A stretch of DNA of 64,000 nucleotides from Streptococcus sanguinis SK1 = NCTC 7863 (GCF_000194945.1 NZ_GL878511.1:248001-312000); one strand, 5' to 3'; shown: positions 19,970 through 30,495, numbered from the stretch's first letter. The notes: generated by a model from the letters alone, not told the origin. Translations and numbers: made by a program.

Positions 19970-22471
19970 TTATTTCACAACGATATTAACAAGTTTATTT
20001 GGTACGCTAATGACTTTTACAACTTCTTTGTCGGCGATTTCAGACTTGATTTTTTCATCTGACAGAGCGATTTCCTGCAGTTCCTCACGGCTCAAGTCCT
20101 TAGTTACGACTAGCTTAGCACGAACTTTACCCTTGATTTGAACAACGATTTCGACCTCTGCTTCGACCAGTTTGCTTTCGTCATAAGTTGGCCAAGTTAC
20201 ATAGGAAATGCTCTCGCCAGTTTGAGCGACTGCCTGCCAGAGTTCTTCAGCCAAGTGCGGTGCAAAAGGCGCCAGCAATTGGATAAAGCCTTTGGCATAT
20301 TCGACATAGAGCTTTTCTTCCTTGTTGGCTACATTGACAAAGATCATGAGGTGGGCAATGGCTGTGTTAAACTTGAGCTCCTCAATCTGCTCTGTGACAG
20401 ACTTGACCGTTTCATGGTAGACCTTGTCCAAAGCTCCGCTATTTTCAGTGACCAGCTCCTTAGAGTTAAGGAGACGATAAACCCGATCAAGGAACTTACG
20501 GCTGCCTTCTAACCCTTCTTCGCTCCAAGCGATAGATGCATCCAGCGGCCCCATGAACATTTCATAGACACGAAGGGTATCAGCACCGTATTGCTCTACT
20601 ACATCGTCTGGGTTGACTACATTCTTCAGAGACTTAGACATCTTAGCAGGCGCTTGCTCCAGTTCTTCTCCAGTTTCGATATTGAAGAAAGAACCATCGC
20701 GTTTTTCCACCTTGTCAGTTGCCACAAGTGCTCCACGGTGATCACGGTAGCTAGTCCCCAAAATCATCCCTTGGTTAAAGAGTTTTTGGAAAGGCTCTTT
20801 GGTAGGTACCACTCCGATATCATAGAGGAATTTATGCCAGAAGCGAGCGTAGAGGAGGTGGAGCACAGCGTGCTCTGCGCCACCGATGTAAATATCGACT
20901 GGCAGCCAAGCCTTGAGCAGTTCTTCGTCTGCTAATTTCTCATTGTTGTGCGGGTCAATGTAACGCAGGTAATACCAGCTGGAACCAGCCCATTGAGGCA
21001 TGGTGTTGGTTTCGCGGCGTCCTTTGACACCATCTTCCCGAGTCACTTCCAGCCAGTCAGTCAGATTGGCCAGAGGGCTTTCACCGGTACCAGAAGGGCG
21101 GATATCCTTGGTTACAGGCAGGACAAGTGGAAGTTCATTTTCAGGGACAGCCGTTGAGGTCCCATCTTCCCAATGAATGATTGGAATCGGCTCACCCCAG
21201 TAGCGTTGACGGCTAAAGAGCCAGTCGCGCAGGCGATAGGTGACTTTTTCATTTCCGACACCTTCCGCTTCCAGCCAAGCAACCATCTTTTCAATAGCGG
21301 CAGCCTTGTCCAAGCCATCTAGGAAGCCCGAGTTAATATGCGGACCGTCTTCTGTGTAAGCAGCATCAGCAACATTGCCACCCTCTAGAACCGGAATAAT
21401 CTCCAAGTTAAACTGCTTAGCAAACTCCCAGTCGCGCTCATCATGCGCAGGAACAGCCATGATAGCACCTGTTCCGTAGCTTGCAAGCACATAGTCGGCA
21501 ATCCAGATGGGGATTTCCTTGCCATTGACAGGATTGATGGCATAAGCTCCTGTCCAGACACCAGTCTTATCCTTAGCCAAATCAGTCCGAGCAAGGTCAG
21601 ATTTGAGACTGGCTGCATGTTTGTAGTCTGCTACTGCTTGGGCTTGTTCTGCACTTGTAATGGCATCGACGAGAGCATGCTCTGGAGCCAAAACAGCATA
21701 GGTCGCACCAAAAAGGGTGTCTGGGCGAGTCGTAAAGACAGTGAAGTCCTTGTCTGTGTCCTTAATCTTGAAGGTTACATTAGCACCAGTTGATTTACCG
21801 ATCCAGTTGCGCTGCATATCCTTGATAGACTCTGGCCAGTCCAGCTCCTCCAAGTCATTGAGCAAACGTTCTGCATAGGCCGTGATTTTCAGCATCCACT
21901 GACGCATAGGCTTTCGGACAACTGGATAACCACCGCGCTCAGATGTTCCGTCTGGCAGGACTTCCTCATTGGCGATAGCCGTTCCCAGCTCTTCAACCCA
22001 GTTTACTGGCACTTCAGCTTCATAAGCCAAGCCTTTTTCGTAAAGCTTTGTGAAAATCCACTGGGTCCACTTGTAGTAGTTAGGGTCAGTTGTATTGATT
22101 TCTCGGTCCCAGTCATACGAAAATCCTAGAGCATTGATTTGACGCTTAAAATTGGCAATATTTTCTGCTGTAAAGTCAGCTGGGTCATTGCCTGTATCCA
22201 TAGCGTATTGCTCAGCTGGCAGACCAAAGGCATCCCAGCCCATAGGATGCAGGACATTATAGCCCTGAGCCCGCTTATAGCGGCTGAGGATATCTGTCGC
22301 CGTGTAGCCCTCCGGATGCCCTACATGGAGTCCCGCTCCTGATGGATAAGGAAACATGTCCAGCGCATAAAAGTTAGATTTGTCCTTGTCCGTACCTGTC
22401 TTAAATGTATGGTGCTCTGCCCAATATTTCTGCCACTTGGGTTCGATTTCTTTGTGATTATAATAAGCCAT
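19970..22471 (-). CDS. leuS: Leucyl-tRNA synthetase
   Basis: An 833-residue class I synthetase charging tRNA-Leu. The HIGH-type motif is present as HVGH within [16 protein letters not shown], and [14 protein letters not shown] is the KMSKS loop; the large editing (CP1) domain lies between (for example [20 protein letters not shown] region). The start at 22471 ([13 protein letters not shown]) matches the family length and has GGAGA upstream; the longer in-frame reading to 22552 is not family-like. No T-box leader is visible in the short upstream region. Confidence 0.97.
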   Translation of the reverse strand: MAYYNHKEIEPKWQKYWAEHHTFKTGTDKDKSNFYALDMFPYPSGAGLHVGHPEGYTATDILSRYKRAQGYNVLHPMGWDAFGLPAEQYAMDTGNDPADFTAENIANFKRQINALGFSYDWDREINTTDPNYYKWTQWIFTKLYEKGLAYEAEVPVNWVEELGTAIANEEVLPDGTSERGGYPVVRKPMRQWMLKITAYAERLLNDLEELDWPESIKDMQRNWIGKSTGANVTFKIKDTDKDFTVFTTRPDTLFGATYAVLAPEHALVDAITSAEQAQAVADYKHAASLKSDLARTDLAKDKTGVWTGAYAINPVNGKEIPIWIADYVLASYGTGAIMAVPAHDERDWEFAKQFNLEIIPVLEGGNVADAAYTEDGPHINSGFLDGLDKAAAIEKMVAWLEAEGVGNEKVTYRLRDWLFSRQRYWGEPIPIIHWEDGTSTAVPENELPLVLPVTKDIRPSGTGESPLANLTDWLEVTREDGVKGRRETNTMPQWAGSSWYYLRYIDPHNNEKLADEELLKAWLPVDIYIGGAEHAVLHLLYARFWHKFLYDIGVVPTKEPFQKLFNQGMILGTSYRDHRGALVATDKVEKRDGSFFNIETGEELEQAPAKMSKSLKNVVNPDDVVEQYGADTLRVYEMFMGPLDASIAWSEEGLEGSRKFLDRVYRLLNSKELVTENSGALDKVYHETVKSVTEQIEELKFNTAIAHLMIFVNVANKEEKLYVEYAKGFIQLLAPFAPHLAEELWQAVAQTGESISYVTWPTYDESKLVEAEVEIVVQIKGKVRAKLVVTKDLSREELQEIALSDEKIKSEIADKEVVKVISVPNKLVNIVVK

Positions 22472-22587
22472 TCTTTTCTCCATTTTTTGTACTGTTTCTA
22501 TTATACCATTTTCAAGGGATTTTGAAAGACGGAATCCAGTTTTCACTGACAAAAACTATAACTCATCTCTAAAGCGTTAGTCTCTGA

Positions 22588-22616
22588 TTGACCTCTAAAA
22601 TTAAAAGTTGTATAAT
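22588..22616 (+). promoter_or_regulatory. Promoter of the ICMT-like gene
   Basis: TTGACC (22588-22593), 17-bp spacer and TATAAT (22611-22616), 19 bp before the chosen start codon. It rules out the longer in-frame start, which falls inside the -35. Confidence 0.78.
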
Positions 22617-22635
22617 TCTGACTGGAGGAATAATC

Positions 22636-23199
22636 ATGAATTTACAAACTATTTTCACTTATGTTTTCTTTGTTATTTTTATTAGCACAGAAATGTGGAT
22701 TAAAAATAAAACTAAGTCAAACAATGTAAACGACTCTGCAGATAAAGGGAGCCGCTACATCATTATCGGCAGTGTTATCTGCTGCTTATTTTTGATAAAC
22801 GGACAATTTCTCGACTTTGTCCCCCACTTACCCAGCCTCACTATCTATCTTGGAATTCTCATCTCCCTAGCAGGGTTCGCATTGCGAATCTATGCAGTCA
22901 ATTATCTCGGAAAAAACTTCACACTGGCCGTTCAGACAACCGATAGTCAACAATTAGTAGACCATGGTCCTTATGCTATTGTGAGAAATCCTGCTTATAC
23001 TGGCAGTATCTTGTCTATCCTTGGTCTATCGATTACATCACTAAATCCTCTGACAATCATTATCAGTCTTATTTTACTGGTGGTAGGATATAGCATTCGA
23101 CTTAGAGTAGAAGAAAAAGCTTTAGGCAATCACTTTGGGAAAAATTACGAAGCTTATTGCCAAAAGGTTAGATACCGAGTTTTTCCTTATATCTGGTAA
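22636..23199 (+). CDS. Isoprenylcysteine methyltransferase-like membrane protein
   Basis: A 187-residue membrane protein with about five hydrophobic segments. The C-terminal HGPYAIVRNPAYTGSILSIL and RVEEKALGNHFGKNYEAYC motifs are those of the ICMT/PEMT-like methyltransferase superfamily, which uses S-adenosylmethionine at the membrane. Bacterial substrates are mostly unknown. The start at 22636 has GGAGG nearby. Monocistronic, ending at repeat terminator copy 1. Confidence 0.8.
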   Translation: MNLQTIFTYVFFVIFISTEMWIKNKTKSNNVNDSADKGSRYIIIGSVICCLFLINGQFLDFVPHLPSLTIYLGILISLAGFALRIYAVNYLGKNFTLAVQTTDSQQLVDHGPYAIVRNPAYTGSILSILGLSITSLNPLTIIISLILLVVGYSIRLRVEEKALGNHFGKNYEAYCQKVRYRVFPYIW

Positions 23200-23206
23200 T
23201 CTCATT

Positions 23207-23258
23207 AAAAAACAAGCCGCCTCGTCAGCCTTATGGTTGAAAGGTGGCTTGTTTTATA
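23207..23258. repeat. Repeat terminator copy 1 (left edge of the glycyl radical locus)
   Basis: AAAAACAAGCC and GGCTTGTTTT form the outer stem; between them is a conserved interior with CAGCC and GGTTGAAAGGT. Nearly the same sequence, in the same orientation, occurs at 33249-33299. Here it separates convergent genes (ICMT-like and gldA) and should act as a bidirectional terminator. Confidence 0.75.
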
Positions 23259-23266
23259 TTTTGCTT

Positions 23267-24361
23267 TTATTTATCCAAATCCCTGACATATTGGTCAACC
23301 GCTAGGATGGCACCTGCAATGTCAGAAGCTGAGATCTCAAATGGCATCTGATGGATGGTTTCGCCCTCAATCGTCGCTTGCTGACCAACTTTGAGCAAAT
23401 CTTCATAGCTGGCATTTTCTAAATGCATTTCTTTCAGAGTTGTCGGCATACCAATCTTTTGATAGAAGCGAATATATTTTTCCAATTCTTCTTTAGAACG
23501 GTTTTCTAAGAAGAGCTGGGTCAAGGTTCCATAGGCTACTTTTTCGCCGTGGGTCAAGTGATGAATATCGCCTGTAAGAGCTGTAAAGCCGTTGTGGATA
23601 GCATGGGCTGCTGCTAAACCGCCGCTCTCAAAGCCGACGCCACTGAGAAGGGTATTAGCTTCAATGATATTTTCCAGAGCTGGGGTCACGACTTTTGCTT
23701 CACAGGCTGCAATAGCCTGCAGGCCATCTGCAAACAGGGTTTCTTCACACTTCTTCGCAATTGCTACACCAGCTAAGCTCTGTCTTTGTCCCAGCATGGT
23801 AGTGCCATTTTTTTGCTGGACGGCACGCGCCTCTACCCAAGTCGCTAAACCATCTGCAATCCCAGAAGCCAGAAGTCGTTTTGGCGCTCCAGCAATCACT
23901 TTCGTATCCACCAAGACTAGTTCGGGGTTTTTACTATAGAAAATGTACTTTTCAAAGGCGCCATCTTCTGTATAGATAACAGAAAGTGCTGAAGTTGGGG
24001 CATCTGTAGAGGCAATGGTTGGCGCAATGACCACAGGACGTCCTAGTATGTCTGCAATCGCCTTCGCACTGTCAATCGTTTTCCCACCGCCTAGACCAAT
24101 AACTAAGTCTGCTCCGTCTTTTTCAGCCAGAGCAACGACCCGTTCTATTTCAGCGTCAGAAGCTTCTCCGTTAAAAGCGACATGCAGCACATGAAAACCA
24201 TAACGAGTAAGATAGTCATGGAACTTCTCCCCAACAATCTGGTAAACCACATCATCACAAAGCAAGACTGGATGGCTTCCTAACTGAAGAATCTGTTTTG
24301 CATTTTCAAACAGGGCATTTTCTCCCTGAATATAACGAGACGGGCTTGCAAAAATTCTCAT
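23267..24361 (-). CDS. gldA: Glycerol dehydrogenase family (hydroxyacetone reductase candidate)
   Basis: A 364-residue group III metal-dependent alcohol dehydrogenase. The NAD-binding GLGGGKTIDSAKAIAD is near residue 92, and metal-binding His residues are visible in AAHAIHNG and DIHHLTHGEKVAYG. GldA interconverts glycerol and dihydroxyacetone and reduces hydroxyacetone to 1,2-propanediol. It is the last gene of the glycyl radical operon behind the aldolase (46 bp). In that setting the likely job is NADH-dependent reduction of the aldolase product, regenerating NAD+ under anaerobic conditions. Confidence 0.93.
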   Translation of the reverse strand: MRIFASPSRYIQGENALFENAKQILQLGSHPVLLCDDVVYQIVGEKFHDYLTRYGFHVLHVAFNGEASDAEIERVVALAEKDGADLVIGLGGGKTIDSAKAIADILGRPVVIAPTIASTDAPTSALSVIYTEDGAFEKYIFYSKNPELVLVDTKVIAGAPKRLLASGIADGLATWVEARAVQQKNGTTMLGQRQSLAGVAIAKKCEETLFADGLQAIAACEAKVVTPALENIIEANTLLSGVGFESGGLAAAHAIHNGFTALTGDIHHLTHGEKVAYGTLTQLFLENRSKEELEKYIRFYQKIGMPTTLKEMHLENASYEDLLKVGQQATIEGETIHQMPFEISASDIAGAILAVDQYVRDLDK

Positions 24362-24406
24362 AGAACACCTCTTTCTTTTTTATAGATAGAGCATTATATA
24401 TACCTT

Positions 24407-25075
24407 TTAAATGTATTCCTGATTGTGAATTGCTGACCAGTCAGTAGCAAAGTCATCTACTGCCTTAGCGATAGACGGCATGGCAAAGGCTGCTGCAAAG
24501 ATATCTGGTCCAGCTGTAATGGCTTGAGCCCCATCAGCAAAAGCACGATTGATTTGTCCAACATTCTTAAAGGAAGCTGCCAATATTTTGCTGGCGGAAT
24601 GATCCCGCTCAATCTCCTGAGCCAGCTGGCTGATGACAGCATCTGAATCAATATTGAGATTTTCCATGCGGTTATAGTAAGGAGCAAGATAGTCAGCCCC
24701 CGCTTCAATAGCTAATAGACCTTGAAAGGTTGTATAAATGGCTGTCGCTGTAATCTTGTAGCCCTCTGCTTTGAGAGTTTTGATAGCTGCTAGCCCAGCC
24801 GGTGTGACCGGAACTTTAATGTAGACAGCATCGCCGCATTTTTTTCGAATTTCAGCAGCATCTTTCAAGATTCCCTCATAATCCTTGGCAACAACCTGCA
24901 CATGGATAGATGGACCTTCTCCTATGATTTCCCGAACAGCGCGAATCCGTTCAAAGAAATCTATTTTTCCTTCTTTTTTTGCGATGGTCGGATTGGAAGT
25001 CACTCCCGCCAAAGGGAGGACTTCCGACCATTTTTTTATCTCCTCTAAATTTAAGGTATCAAGCATGAATTCCAT
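24407..25075 (-). CDS. fsa: Fructose-6-phosphate aldolase-type transaldolase
   Basis: A 222-residue class I aldolase of the FSA/MipB/TalC subgroup, which is about 220 residues, much shorter than true transaldolase. N-terminal [22 protein letters not shown], and the Schiff-base Lys in [14 protein letters not shown] are visible. E. coli FsaA/FsaB cleave fructose 6-phosphate slowly, and 1-deoxyfructose 6-phosphate was reported as their natural substrate in anhydroglycolysis. Located 14 bp after the glycyl radical enzyme gene, so the pair is co-translated. Confidence 0.9.
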   Translation of the reverse strand: MEFMLDTLNLEEIKKWSEVLPLAGVTSNPTIAKKEGKIDFFERIRAVREIIGEGPSIHVQVVAKDYEGILKDAAEIRKKCGDAVYIKVPVTPAGLAAIKTLKAEGYKITATAIYTTFQGLLAIEAGADYLAPYYNRMENLNIDSDAVISQLAQEIERDHSASKILAASFKNVGQINRAFADGAQAITAGPDIFAAAFAMPSIAKAVDDFATDWSAIHNQEYI

Positions 25076-25089
25076 AAATTGGACCTCTT

Positions 25090-27531
25090 TTACAATGTGT
25101 GCTCCGTACGTCCAATAATATCATCTTGCGTCGCCTTGGAAAGCACATTGAAGAAAGCAGAGTACCCTGCAACACGAACAATCAAATCGCGGTGTTTTTC
25201 AGGATGCTTCTGAGCATCAATCAATGTTTCCCGAGAAACGACATTGTATTGGATATGATAGCCATGCAGACGGTTAAAGAATGTACGAAGCAAAGCAATA
25301 AGTTTCACTTTATCTTCTTCCTTAGACAGGGTCTGAGGATTGACTTTTTGATTGAGCAGAACGCCACCAACGATTTCGTCTGTCGGTAATTTAGAAACAG
25401 ATTTCAATACAGAGGTCGGGCCGTTCTTGTCCATATTGTGGGATGGAGAGCAACCTTCAGCGAGTGGTGTTCCGGCATTGCGGCCATCTGGTGTCGCCAA
25501 AGTACCGCGACCTTGACCTACATTGGCTGAAATAGAAGATGTTCCAGAGTATCGGATACCGCCAATTGGACCACGGCCATAACGGGTATTTGGATATTTA
25601 GCGATTTCATCAACATAAACATCATAAGCATCTGTCACTAGCTTATCTGCGTAATCATCATCATTACCATATTTTGGTGCATCATGAATCAGCATCTCTT
25701 GAATTTCTTTACCACGCTCACCTGCATAGTCCGTTTCAAGTGCATGCCAGAGTTCAGCCGGAGTCAGCCTGCCTTCCTCAAAGACCAGCTTTTTGATAGC
25801 TGCCAATGAGTCTGATAGATTGGCAATACCGACTTGAAGACCGGAAATATAGTCATAGACAGCTCCGCCCTCTTTCAAATGCTTACCGCGTCCGATACAG
25901 TCATCTGTCAAAGCTGAGCAGAGGATATCCGGCACTTCTCTTTCAAGAGACAGGTCGATAGAATTTTCCACGATGACACTCATGCGGGTCAAGTGGCGCA
26001 AGGTCTTGTCCCAAGCCGTTTGCAGCTCAGCAAAGCTCTTCATATCTTTAAAATGACCGAAGCTTGGTGCAAAGCGCTTACCAGATGCCGGATCAATTCC
26101 ATCGTTCATAGTGATGAGGAGCACCTTAGGGAAGTTCATGTAGCTCATACCTGTACAACGGTAGCCCCATTTACCAGGCACAGCAGTTTCCACACAGCCG
26201 ATAGCACTGTAGTCGTAAGCATCTTCTTCCAAAACGCCTTTTGCGATAAAGGACGGAATGATGATTTCATCATTATTGAAGGCCGGCATACCGAAACCAA
26301 GCTTCATGACTTCGATACACTCATTCATAAAGCGAGCATCTAAGCCTGCATGATAACGAACAGTCAGATTCGGCTGAGGAAGATGAGTTTGAGCTACAGA
26401 TTTCAAGACAAGGTAGGAAAGCGGGTTGACTGCATCTCTCTTATCTCTCGTTTGGCCACCGATTGTCACATTTTGATAAAGGGGACTGCCCGCAGATGAG
26501 AATGTGTGGGCCTGGCTGCGCACTTTATTAATGGTAATCGTCTTAATCCAAAGATTGGTTAAGCGTTCCACAATACTAGCCTCTGTCTCACGTCCAGCTT
26601 CCAAATCTGCCTTGACATAAGGATACATGTACTGGTCAAAGCGTCCATAAGAGAGTGAATGTCCGTTGGACTCAATCTGAAGGATACACTGGATAAACCA
26701 AACAGACTGAACAGCTTCAGCAAAGGTTGATGCTGGCTCGTACGGCACTTTAGAACAGATTCTAGCGATTTCTAAGAGCTCTTGACGGCGCTTAGGCTCT
26801 GCTTTTTCAGCAAGCTGATTGGCCAAGGCCACAAAACGCTCCGCATAAGCTTTCACAGCATCTACTACGATGAAAATGGAATCATAGAAGTGGTATTTGT
26901 CAATACTAGCCGGATCGGTCAAATCCAAGGCTTCCTTAGCTGCGCGAGCTTTTTCTTCAAAACCTTTCAGTCCATAGGCCAAGAGTTTTTGATAGTTGAC
27001 CGCCAAGTGGGCATCCCCAGAGTTCATCTTTCCTTCCATGCCAAAGAAACCTGTTTCCATATAAACCTGAACTTCTTCTGGAAGTAAAGCTCCAGCTCTC
27101 GCACGGAGGTTATTGTTTTCCCAGAAAGGAGCAATACTGCGGAGCTGCTCTTTGGTTTCCTCTGTGATGTAGAAGACGTCTCCGTCCCGCTTCTCAAAAA
27201 GATCTAGTTCATTGAGTACAAACTCTAAAGTATACTCTGGGAAAATAGGCGCGTCTTTATTAGATGAAGCCTGATTACCGACGATCATCGTTTCATCTTC
27301 GATATAAAGCGTCATATTTTCCAAAATCTCTTTGAGCATGTAAGCACGCTTCAACACATTTGGCTTTTCCTTATGCTTATCATAAGCCTTGGTAGCTAAG
27401 ACAGCGCGTTCTGCATCAATATAGGGCTTTTTATTTAAAACATCTTCCCGATACTTATCCATCCGCTCTGTTAAGCTGCCAAAATAGGCTGTTTTTATTG
27501 TTGTTTTTTCTACTTCTTTTACTTGGATCAT
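25090..27531 (-). CDS. Glycyl radical enzyme, YbiW/PflD-like dehydratase
   Basis: An 813-residue glycyl radical enzyme, usually annotated formate acetyltransferase. The active-site loop reads [12 protein letters not shown], with a single Cys446 and Glu448, and the radical site is Gly789 in RVAGYSAFF. Pyruvate formate-lyase needs two adjacent Cys, which are absent; the Cys-x-Glu pattern is that of dehydratase-type enzymes. Length is close to E. coli YbiW (about 810). With an FSA aldolase, GldA and a PTS beside it, the best inference is 1,5-anhydroglucitol-6-phosphate (or anhydromannitol-6-phosphate) dehydratase giving 1-deoxyfructose 6-phosphate. Activated by the radical SAM protein at 32453-33229. 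Confidence 0.88.
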   Translation of the reverse strand: MIQVKEVEKTTIKTAYFGSLTERMDKYREDVLNKKPYIDAERAVLATKAYDKHKEKPNVLKRAYMLKEILENMTLYIEDETMIVGNQASSNKDAPIFPEYTLEFVLNELDLFEKRDGDVFYITEETKEQLRSIAPFWENNNLRARAGALLPEEVQVYMETGFFGMEGKMNSGDAHLAVNYQKLLAYGLKGFEEKARAAKEALDLTDPASIDKYHFYDSIFIVVDAVKAYAERFVALANQLAEKAEPKRRQELLEIARICSKVPYEPASTFAEAVQSVWFIQCILQIESNGHSLSYGRFDQYMYPYVKADLEAGRETEASIVERLTNLWIKTITINKVRSQAHTFSSAGSPLYQNVTIGGQTRDKRDAVNPLSYLVLKSVAQTHLPQPNLTVRYHAGLDARFMNECIEVMKLGFGMPAFNNDEIIIPSFIAKGVLEEDAYDYSAIGCVETAVPGKWGYRCTGMSYMNFPKVLLITMNDGIDPASGKRFAPSFGHFKDMKSFAELQTAWDKTLRHLTRMSVIVENSIDLSLEREVPDILCSALTDDCIGRGKHLKEGGAVYDYISGLQVGIANLSDSLAAIKKLVFEEGRLTPAELWHALETDYAGERGKEIQEMLIHDAPKYGNDDDYADKLVTDAYDVYVDEIAKYPNTRYGRGPIGGIRYSGTSSISANVGQGRGTLATPDGRNAGTPLAEGCSPSHNMDKNGPTSVLKSVSKLPTDEIVGGVLLNQKVNPQTLSKEEDKVKLIALLRTFFNRLHGYHIQYNVVSRETLIDAQKHPEKHRDLIVRVAGYSAFFNVLSKATQDDIIGRTEHTL

Positions 27532-27578
27532 TTGGCCATAACCTTTCTTATGAAATTTAATTTATTTCTTTCGTAACT

Positions 27579-27607
27579 ATTGTAACATGCAAAATCTTAG
27601 AATTCAA
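27579..27607 (-). promoter_or_regulatory. Promoter of the GRE-fsa-gldA operon
   Basis: Minus-strand TTGAAT (complement of 27602-27607), 17-bp spacer, TACAAT (complement of 27579-27584), 47 bp upstream of the start codon. Confidence 0.72.
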
Positions 27608-27641
27608 TCATTTATAGGCGATTACTGAATTAAAGATTTTT

Positions 27642-27655
27642 TGCACATTTGTGCC
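27642..27655. promoter_or_regulatory. Shared operator, copy at the GRE promoter
   Basis: TGCACATTTGTGCC, imperfect palindrome with arms GCACA and TGTGC. The same element is at 29821-29834. It lies 34 bp upstream of the -35 of the GRE promoter, an activator-like position. Confidence 0.68.
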
Positions 27656-27699
27656 ATCTGAGCCAAGAAACTTTTGTGTTTTTATCCATCAAAATCAGA

Positions 27700-29001
27700 T
27701 TATTCTTCATTTTTCAATTCGTTATTGTAGGCAATCTTATCCTGAAACTTCACAAATGGGAAATAGACAAAGGCGGACATGGCTAAGATGACAATTTGAA
27801 TGACTGCCCCTTGCCAGCCAGCGACCATAAAGCCAGAAATGATAGCCGGTGTACTCCAAGGCAAAGTCACACCTGCGAATGGCTGCATAAAGCCGACCGC
27901 AATCGCCATGTAGACAATCAAAGCGGCTAGAACCGGTACCAAAACAAAGGGCAGGAACATGACCGGATTCATCACAATCGGAAAGCCAAAGACAACTGGC
28001 TCGTTGACATTAAAGATTGCCGGGAAAGCAGCAACTTTCCCCAGGGCCTTATACTGCTTGGACTTGGCAGCAAAGAGCATGGCTACGACCACTCCAAAAG
28101 TGATACCGGATCCCGATAAGATAAGAAAACTATCCAAAAACTGCTGGGTCACAATATGAGCGCCTTGACTGACAGACAGCTTATCTGCAGCAAGCAGGGC
28201 TTTATTGGCATCCAGATTTGATAACAGCAAGGCTGTTACGACACCATTGACAACGGACTGCCCATGGACGCCGAACCACCACAAGAAAGAAATGAAGAAA
28301 GCAATACCGATAGCTCCATACAGAGAGCCTGTCAGACCTTGCAGAGGCACCTGAATGACATCGTAAATCATCTCAATAAAGGTACCGCCACCTGTCACTA
28401 TCTTGGCAATAATGTAAACAAGCATTGACAGCAAGAAAATAACGAAAGCAGGAATCATGGCTTCAAACTGCTTGGCAATCGCTTGAGGAACCTGCTCTGG
28501 CATTTTGATGACAATATGCTTTTGAATGAAAATCGTATAGATACTGCCAACTGCCAGACCAATGAGAATGGCTCCAATGATTCCTTGTCCGCCAAACCAG
28601 ACCTTGGCAATCGCATCTGCAATCGCCTCACCCTTTTCTGGTATGTAGGAGGATTTCAAAAGGATAAAGAAAGAAGAAAGAGACAGCACCCCTGCCGGCA
28701 GAGGCTCTACACCGCTGTTCTTGGCATAAGAATAGCCGATTGAAAAACAGGAAATCAGCCCCATAATGGCAAAGGTTCCTGAATAAACCTGCATAAACGG
28801 TTCTGTCCAGTCAGCCCCAAACACACCAGCAATGGCTTGATTTAGACCTTCAAACGGCAATTGCCCTACAATCAAGAATAGACTTCCCACAACTGTAAGA
28901 GGCAAAATTGCCAACATACCGTCTTTTAAGGCGATAATCCCGCGCATATTGACAAACTTCATAATCGGCGCAATGATTTTTTGAGTATCCACTTTAGACA
29001 T
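27700..29001 (-). CDS. PTS Lac/cellobiose-family EIIC permease
   Basis: A 433-residue polytopic EIIC of the lactose/cellobiose PTS family with about ten hydrophobic segments. Conserved stretches include FFISFLWWFGVHGQSVVNG near residue 233, and FNVNEPVVFGFPIVMNP around residue 330, where the sugar-binding Glu lies. It transports and, with EIIB and EIIA, phosphorylates the sugar at C6. In order of transcription it follows EIIA and EIIB and precedes the GRE operon. The substrate is probably the precursor of the GRE reaction rather than cellobiose. Confidence 0.9.
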   Translation of the reverse strand: MSKVDTQKIIAPIMKFVNMRGIIALKDGMLAILPLTVVGSLFLIVGQLPFEGLNQAIAGVFGADWTEPFMQVYSGTFAIMGLISCFSIGYSYAKNSGVEPLPAGVLSLSSFFILLKSSYIPEKGEAIADAIAKVWFGGQGIIGAILIGLAVGSIYTIFIQKHIVIKMPEQVPQAIAKQFEAMIPAFVIFLLSMLVYIIAKIVTGGGTFIEMIYDVIQVPLQGLTGSLYGAIGIAFFISFLWWFGVHGQSVVNGVVTALLLSNLDANKALLAADKLSVSQGAHIVTQQFLDSFLILSGSGITFGVVVAMLFAAKSKQYKALGKVAAFPAIFNVNEPVVFGFPIVMNPVMFLPFVLVPVLAALIVYMAIAVGFMQPFAGVTLPWSTPAIISGFMVAGWQGAVIQIVILAMSAFVYFPFVKFQDKIAYNNELKNEE

Positions 29002-29018
29002 AACGAAGCTCCTTGATT

Positions 29019-29330
29019 TTAATGTTTATCCAACAAACTCAAAGCGAGATTTAACACTTTTTCGCCATCTAGCATACCGTAATCAGCCATCGGAATAACT
29101 GCAATCGGAGTATGGCAGCTGTCGCAAATAGCTGTAGATTTGTCTAGTGTATAGGCTACCTGCGGGCCTAATAAAGCGACATCCAGATCCGCTGCATAAT
29201 CAGCCAACTTAGCCTGAGAGTAGGCTTCAATCTCAGCTTCCAGCCCTTTTTCAGCTGCAGCTATCTTCATATTGTTGACCAACATTCCTGTTGAAAAACC
29301 TGCCGCGCAAAACAAACCAATCTTAACCAT
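29019..29330 (-). CDS. PTS Lac/cellobiose-family EIIB
   Basis: A 103-residue cytoplasmic EIIB. MVKIGLFCAAGFSTGMLV carries the phosphocysteine at Cys8. DVALLGPQVAYTL is the second conserved block of the family. Second gene of the EIIA-EIIB-EIIC set, 20 bp behind EIIA, with AGGAGG before the start. Confidence 0.92.
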   Translation of the reverse strand: MVKIGLFCAAGFSTGMLVNNMKIAAAEKGLEAEIEAYSQAKLADYAADLDVALLGPQVAYTLDKSTAICDSCHTPIAVIPMADYGMLDGEKVLNLALSLLDKH

Positions 29331-29350
29331 CTTTTCATCCTCCTGATGAT

Positions 29351-29674
29351 TTATTTTTCCCCTTGTAATTCTCTTCTCAAGTCGATGATTTCTTTGATGA
29401 GGTTAATCTCTGTAATGCTAGTCATCAAATGATCTTGAGAATGAACAAACAGCGCTGTAATCTCTGTTTTCGTTCCTCCAGCTTCCTGAGCTAGGAACTT
29501 GGTCTGCAAGTTATGGGCCTCTAACAGCGCCTTATCTGCAAGCTCAATCTGCTCATCACATTCTGAAAACTTACCATCTTTAGCTAGTGATAAAGCTTGA
29601 TAAATATGCTGCTTGGCATCACCAGCGTCTAAGATAAGACCCATGATAATTTGATCTGCTACAATCATTTCCAT
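29351..29674 (-). CDS. PTS Lac-family EIIA
   Basis: A 107-residue helical EIIA of the lactose/cellobiose family. The phosphohistidine is His78 in VHSQDHLMTS, the same position as in characterised EIIA-Lac proteins, and the metal/trimer Asp is at 81. First gene of the PTS operon behind a promoter with an upstream palindromic operator. Confidence 0.92.
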   Translation of the reverse strand: MEMIVADQIIMGLILDAGDAKQHIYQALSLAKDGKFSECDEQIELADKALLEAHNLQTKFLAQEAGGTKTEITALFVHSQDHLMTSITEINLIKEIIDLRRELQGEK

Positions 29675-29755
29675 ATGTTACAATCGCTCCTATCTTTATG
29701 ATTAACAAAAACTTGTTCTTTTGTTTGAAAGTGATTTATTTTTGTTTGTAACTAG

Positions 29756-29784
29756 AATGTATCACCTTTATCTCAGTCCGTCAA
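29756..29784 (-). promoter_or_regulatory. Promoter of the EIIA-EIIB-EIIC operon
   Basis: Minus-strand TTGACG (complement of 29779-29784), 17-bp spacer, TACATT (complement of 29756-29761), giving a leader of roughly 75 nt. The weak -10 agrees with a need for activation. Confidence 0.7.
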
Positions 29785-29820
29785 TATATTATAGAACAAA
29801 TTAGCTTATTTAAATTATTT

Positions 29821-29834
29821 TGCACATTTGTGCA
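29821..29834. promoter_or_regulatory. Shared operator, copy at the PTS promoter
   Basis: TGCACATTTGTGCA, arms TGCACA and TGTGCA. It lies 36 bp upstream of the PTS -35, nearly the same offset as the copy at the GRE promoter. SorC- or DeoR-family regulators encoded nearby are the candidate binders. Confidence 0.7.
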
Positions 29835-29932
29835 GAATAAAAACTCCCCCATAAAGGACAGTTCTGTACAGCTGTATTCATCTGCGATTCAAAGGCACTC
29901 TATTAGATAAGAACGATAAGCAGATTCGGCAC

Positions 29933-29960
29933 AAAAAAGAAGCAGCAGCTATTTGCTTCT
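29933..29960 (-). terminator. Terminator of the 163-residue membrane protein gene
   Basis: Minus-strand AGAAGCA-N9-TGCTTCT followed by TTTTTT (complement of 29933-29938). Confidence 0.75.
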
Positions 29961-30003
29961 ACTTCCTCATATATGCTATTTTAAGAAACCGAAACTTATC
30001 TTT

Positions 30004-30495
30004 TTATACGGCCTTCTCAATTTCCTTTGCCATTTTACTTTTCCGCAATTTCCTCTGGAGGATGTATTTCAATAAAACAGCAGGATTCAGACTGTAGGAT
30101 AATTGCCATTTAAAATAATTCATCCACTCGATGACAGCAAAAAACCAAATTGCTAAAGAGATTATGGATGTGGGAAATTCACTGTAATTTAAAATAATTA
30201 TCAGGGCCCCTACACCTAGTAAAATAAGGTCTAAGATCTTTAGTATTCTGTAAATCTTGCCTGTATATCTTTCAGCAAATCTTGGATTGGAAATCCTTTT
30301 TATCAAAATCCACCAGAAAACAGAGCCCTGTATCAAAATAAAACTCAGTACAAACAAGGAGAAAGAAATAGAAATCAAAGCTCCAGTAGTAAGAATCCAT
30401 TTTTTGAGAAGGAAAAAATTCATCCAAAATACTAGCACAGCGACTAGCTCCCCTGTGGCTAAACTAGTCAATTTTCGTTTCATTGGCTTTTTCAA
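30004..30495 (-). CDS. Four-helix membrane protein of unknown function
   Basis: A 163-residue basic membrane protein with about four hydrophobic segments (for example VAVLVFWMNFFLL, ISISFSLFVLSFILIQG and ILDLILLGVGALIIIL) and a Lys/Arg-rich C-terminal tail (LQRKLRKSKMAK). I do not recognise the family. It sits between the PTS operon and the SorC regulator and has its own terminator, so it is probably not part of the sugar pathway. Confidence 0.6.
   Translation of the reverse strand: MKKPMKRKLTSLATGELVAVLVFWMNFFLLKKWILTTGALISISFSLFVLSFILIQGSVFWWILIKRISNPRFAERYTGKIYRILKILDLILLGVGALIIILNYSEFPTSIISLAIWFFAVIEWMNYFKWQLSYSLNPAVLLKYILQRKLRKSKMAKEIEKAV

Larger units (their letters stand above)
29675..30003. 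other. Regulatory gap upstream of the PTS operon
   Basis: No gene is visible in these 329 bp. It contains the PTS operon promoter, the palindromic operator and the terminator of the upstream membrane-protein gene, each listed separately. The remainder is AT-rich, with no conserved RNA fold that I recognise. Confidence 0.6.

Noticed and set aside
22472..22587. T-box leader for leuS
   Set aside because: The upstream region is only about 100 bp to the divergent promoter and lacks a T-box sequence or antiterminator fold.
25090..27531. Assignment as pyruvate formate-lyase
   Set aside because: The active-site loop has one Cys (GCVE) where PFL has two adjacent Cys, and the neighbours are an aldolase and a glycerol dehydrogenase.
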